A stretch of DNA of 64,000 nt from Sulfurimonas sp. (GTDB lineage Bacteria > Campylobacterota > Campylobacteria > Campylobacterales > Sulfurimonadaceae): positions 33,760 to 97,759 of the forward strand of contig JALSLJ010000076.1 of assembly GCA_026988315.1 (NCBI GenBank). The letters run 5' to 3'. Positions 62,811-64,000 of the stretch are shown piece after piece (within the stretch, counting starts at the first letter, position 1; each line of letters starts with the position of its first letter). The translations under genes were made by a program, and so were the position numbers. The notes under the pieces are model-generated. The model was not told the origin of the DNA. It ran no database searches and worked only from the letters and a program-made list of their open reading frames with translations.

Positions 62811-63440
62811 TTATTGCTCTATATCTTCCCACTTTTGCACAAATTCATTAATTTTATCGGTTGGAATTTTTATCCTTGCTGTTTTTGCTATTTGCTTTAA
62901 AACATCTGCGGCCATCTCAAAATCATCATTTACTATGACAAAATCATACTCTGAAGTTCTTTGAATCTCTCTTTTAGCCATTTTTATTCTCTTTTGAATC
63001 ACTTCTATAGAATCTGTTGAACGACTTAAAAGTCTTTTCTTTAATTCTGAAAGAGTTGGCGGAGTGATAAAAACAGATGTTGTAATATCTCCTAGTCTGT
63101 TATTGACCGCTGTGTTTCCTTGAACATCAATGTCAAAAATTACTAGTTTGCCCTTATTTAAAGCTTCTCTAACTGGCTTTAAAGATGTTCCGTAGTAATT
63201 TCCATGAACTAAAGCATATTCTAAAAAATTATTTTCCTCAATATCTTTAGCAAACTCTTCATTACTTACAAAATGATAATGCACACCCTCCTCTTCACCT
63301 TCTCTCATAGGACGAGTTGTAGTTGATATAGAAAAATAATAATCTCCAATATCATCTGCGATTTCATTAATCAAAGAGCTTTTTCCAGCACCACTAGGAC
63401 CTGATAGCACTAATACAACTCCATTTTTTTCATACATCAT
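62811..63440 (-). CDS. gmk: Guanylate kinase
   Basis: 209 residues. P-loop LSGPSGAGKSSLINE, then STTTRPMREGEEEGVHYHFV and DIDVQGNTAVNNR, the standard signature. It phosphorylates GMP to GDP. The start overlaps the acidic-protein stop as ATGA. The two leading ATG codons leave the exact first residue open by one. Confidence 0.96.
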   Translation of the reverse strand: MMYEKNGVVLVLSGPSGAGKSSLINEIADDIGDYYFSISTTTRPMREGEEEGVHYHFVSNEEFAKDIEENNFLEYALVHGNYYGTSLKPVREALNKGKLVIFDIDVQGNTAVNNRLGDITTSVFITPPTLSELKKRLLSRSTDSIEVIQKRIKMAKREIQRTSEYDFVIVNDDFEMAADVLKQIAKTARIKIPTDKINEFVQKWEDIEQ

Positions 63441-64000
63441 TTCTCACCCAATGTTATGTTAATATTGATCTTCATCCCTTGTAATGATGCTGCTACATCT
63501 TCATTTGAGAGGGCTTGAAGTAGTTTTTTCAAGGCTTCTACACCTTCGTTGCCTGATGGTTTTTCACCTATATCAGCCTCTTGATTGAACTCTTGTGATC
63601 CAGCAGGATTTGGAGCTATATCATCAGTAGTATCAACCACTTCTTCTAATTCATCGCTAACTTCCTCGCCAATAGCTAGTTTTAAATCCCTACTTGTAAG
63701 TCCATCCATAGAATCAATCTCACTCGTAGCAATATCAATCAATGTTTCTTCATCTACTTCACTCTCTAGCTCTTCTTCACTTAATTCAGATACAGCACTC
63801 TGTATCTCTGCTTCAAGATCTTCGCCTTCTAAATCATGAAGGTCAAGCTCTTCATCTTCTCCATCAAGTGAAAGTTCTTCACTCTCATCCAATTCCTCAA
63901 GGTCAAGCTCTTCATCTTCTCCATCAAGTGAAAGTTCTTCACTCTCATCCAATTCCTCAAGGTCAAGCTCTTCATCTTCTCCATCAAGTGAAAGTTCTTC
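63437..64000 (-). CDS. Highly acidic Glu/Asp-rich repeat protein, N-terminus beyond window
   Basis: 188 residues are visible and the frame is open to the window edge, so the tracked ATG is not the real start. The 20-residue unit ELDESEELSLDGEDEELDLE is repeated exactly, mirroring 60-bp DNA repeats. The C-terminal part (ALKKLLQALSNEDVAASLQGMKININITLGEK) is unrelated and conserved-looking. From memory H. pylori has a poly-E-rich protein at the same place beside gmk. Function unknown; no signal peptide can be judged. Confidence 0.8.
   Translation of the reverse strand, partial: EELSLDGEDEELDLEELDESEELSLDGEDEELDLEELDESEELSLDGEDEELDLHDLEGEDLEAEIQSAVSELSEEELESEVDEETLIDIATSEIDSMDGLTSRDLKLAIGEEVSDELEEVVDTTDDIAPNPAGSQEFNQEADIGEKPSGNEGVEALKKLLQALSNEDVAASLQGMKININITLGEK
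63841..64000. repeat. Exact 60-bp tandem repeats in the acidic protein gene
   Basis: The 60-bp unit beginning GGTCAAGCTCTTCATCTTCT is present twice in full and a third time for 40 bases to the window edge, with no differences. The length is a multiple of three. Perfect identity suggests recent expansion or copy-number variation. Confidence 0.95.

Noticed and set aside
63841-64000. Direct repeats considered as a CRISPR array
   Set aside because: The repeats are contiguous with no spacers, are in frame and encode an acidic protein repeat.

Overview
The window is a gene-dense, AT-rich stretch of a free-living Campylobacterota (epsilonproteobacterial) chromosome, most like Sulfurimonas or a close relative. 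This is an inference from gene content and gene order. Several blocks match orders I remember from Helicobacter pylori and Campylobacter: glcD / PgbA-like / csd3; flgB-flgC-fliE-ftsI; fabH-plsX-rpmF-yceD-ndk-ferredoxin with metK nearby; and argS-tatA-gmk-polyE protein. The multihaem cytochromes, NhaC exchanger, haem-bearing diguanylate cyclase and NosL-like protein suit an environmental, redox-versatile relative. I see no rRNA, tRNA, CRISPR array, insertion sequence or prophage, and no gene-free stretch above about 200 bases. The first and last genes are cut by the window edges.

1-6226 (all minus strand) is the most unusual region. In transcription order it encodes a monohaem cytochrome c, a 12-haem and an 8-haem doubled-CXXCH cytochrome, a tetrahaem cytochrome with its own promoter and 3' hairpin, an NHL beta-propeller lipoprotein, a parvulin-type foldase and an outer-membrane beta-barrel-like protein. 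Together they look like a complete trans-envelope electron conduit, possibly ending in a cytochrome filament. 6283-19775 holds a DUF523 protein, an aldehyde dehydrogenase, a large ELWxxDGT-repeat lipoprotein, a lone molybdopterin oxidoreductase, YraN, an SDR, homoserine biosynthesis genes, two membrane/periplasmic unknowns and an RNA methyltransferase.

19892-39662 holds a Sel1-repeat protein, riboflavin synthase, an FlhB-C-terminal-like protein, Der, three LPP20-type lipoproteins with an MscS channel, a phosphoribosyltransferase, the c-haem diguanylate cyclase, GlcD, PgbA-like, Csd3, PriA, two pilin-like proteins, the flagellar rod operon behind a clear sigma-54 promoter, FtsI and PanC. 39752-50965 holds prfB, a copper-type TonB receptor, a HIT protein, the fatty-acid/ribosomal/Ndk/ferredoxin block, metK, galU, a peroxiredoxin and a NosL-like protein.

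51058-64000 holds a Pif1/RecD-like helicase, a double-receiver GGDEF regulator, a three-gene MoxR ATPase / VWA / repeat-protein module, an unusual alpha/beta hydrolase lipoprotein, an NhaC antiporter, an acetyltransferase, an L,D-transpeptidase-like protein, argS, tatA, gmk and an acidic protein carrying exact 60-bp tandem repeats.

Two DNA-level themes recur. A family of roughly 26-28-bp palindromic elements lies between genes, inside priA in frame, and across one stop codon. Several genes have a -10 box 5-7 bases before an ATG and no Shine-Dalgarno sequence, which suggests leaderless transcripts. The best candidates for undescribed biology are the cytochrome/beta-barrel locus at the left end and the MoxR-VWA-repeat module at 53766-57180.
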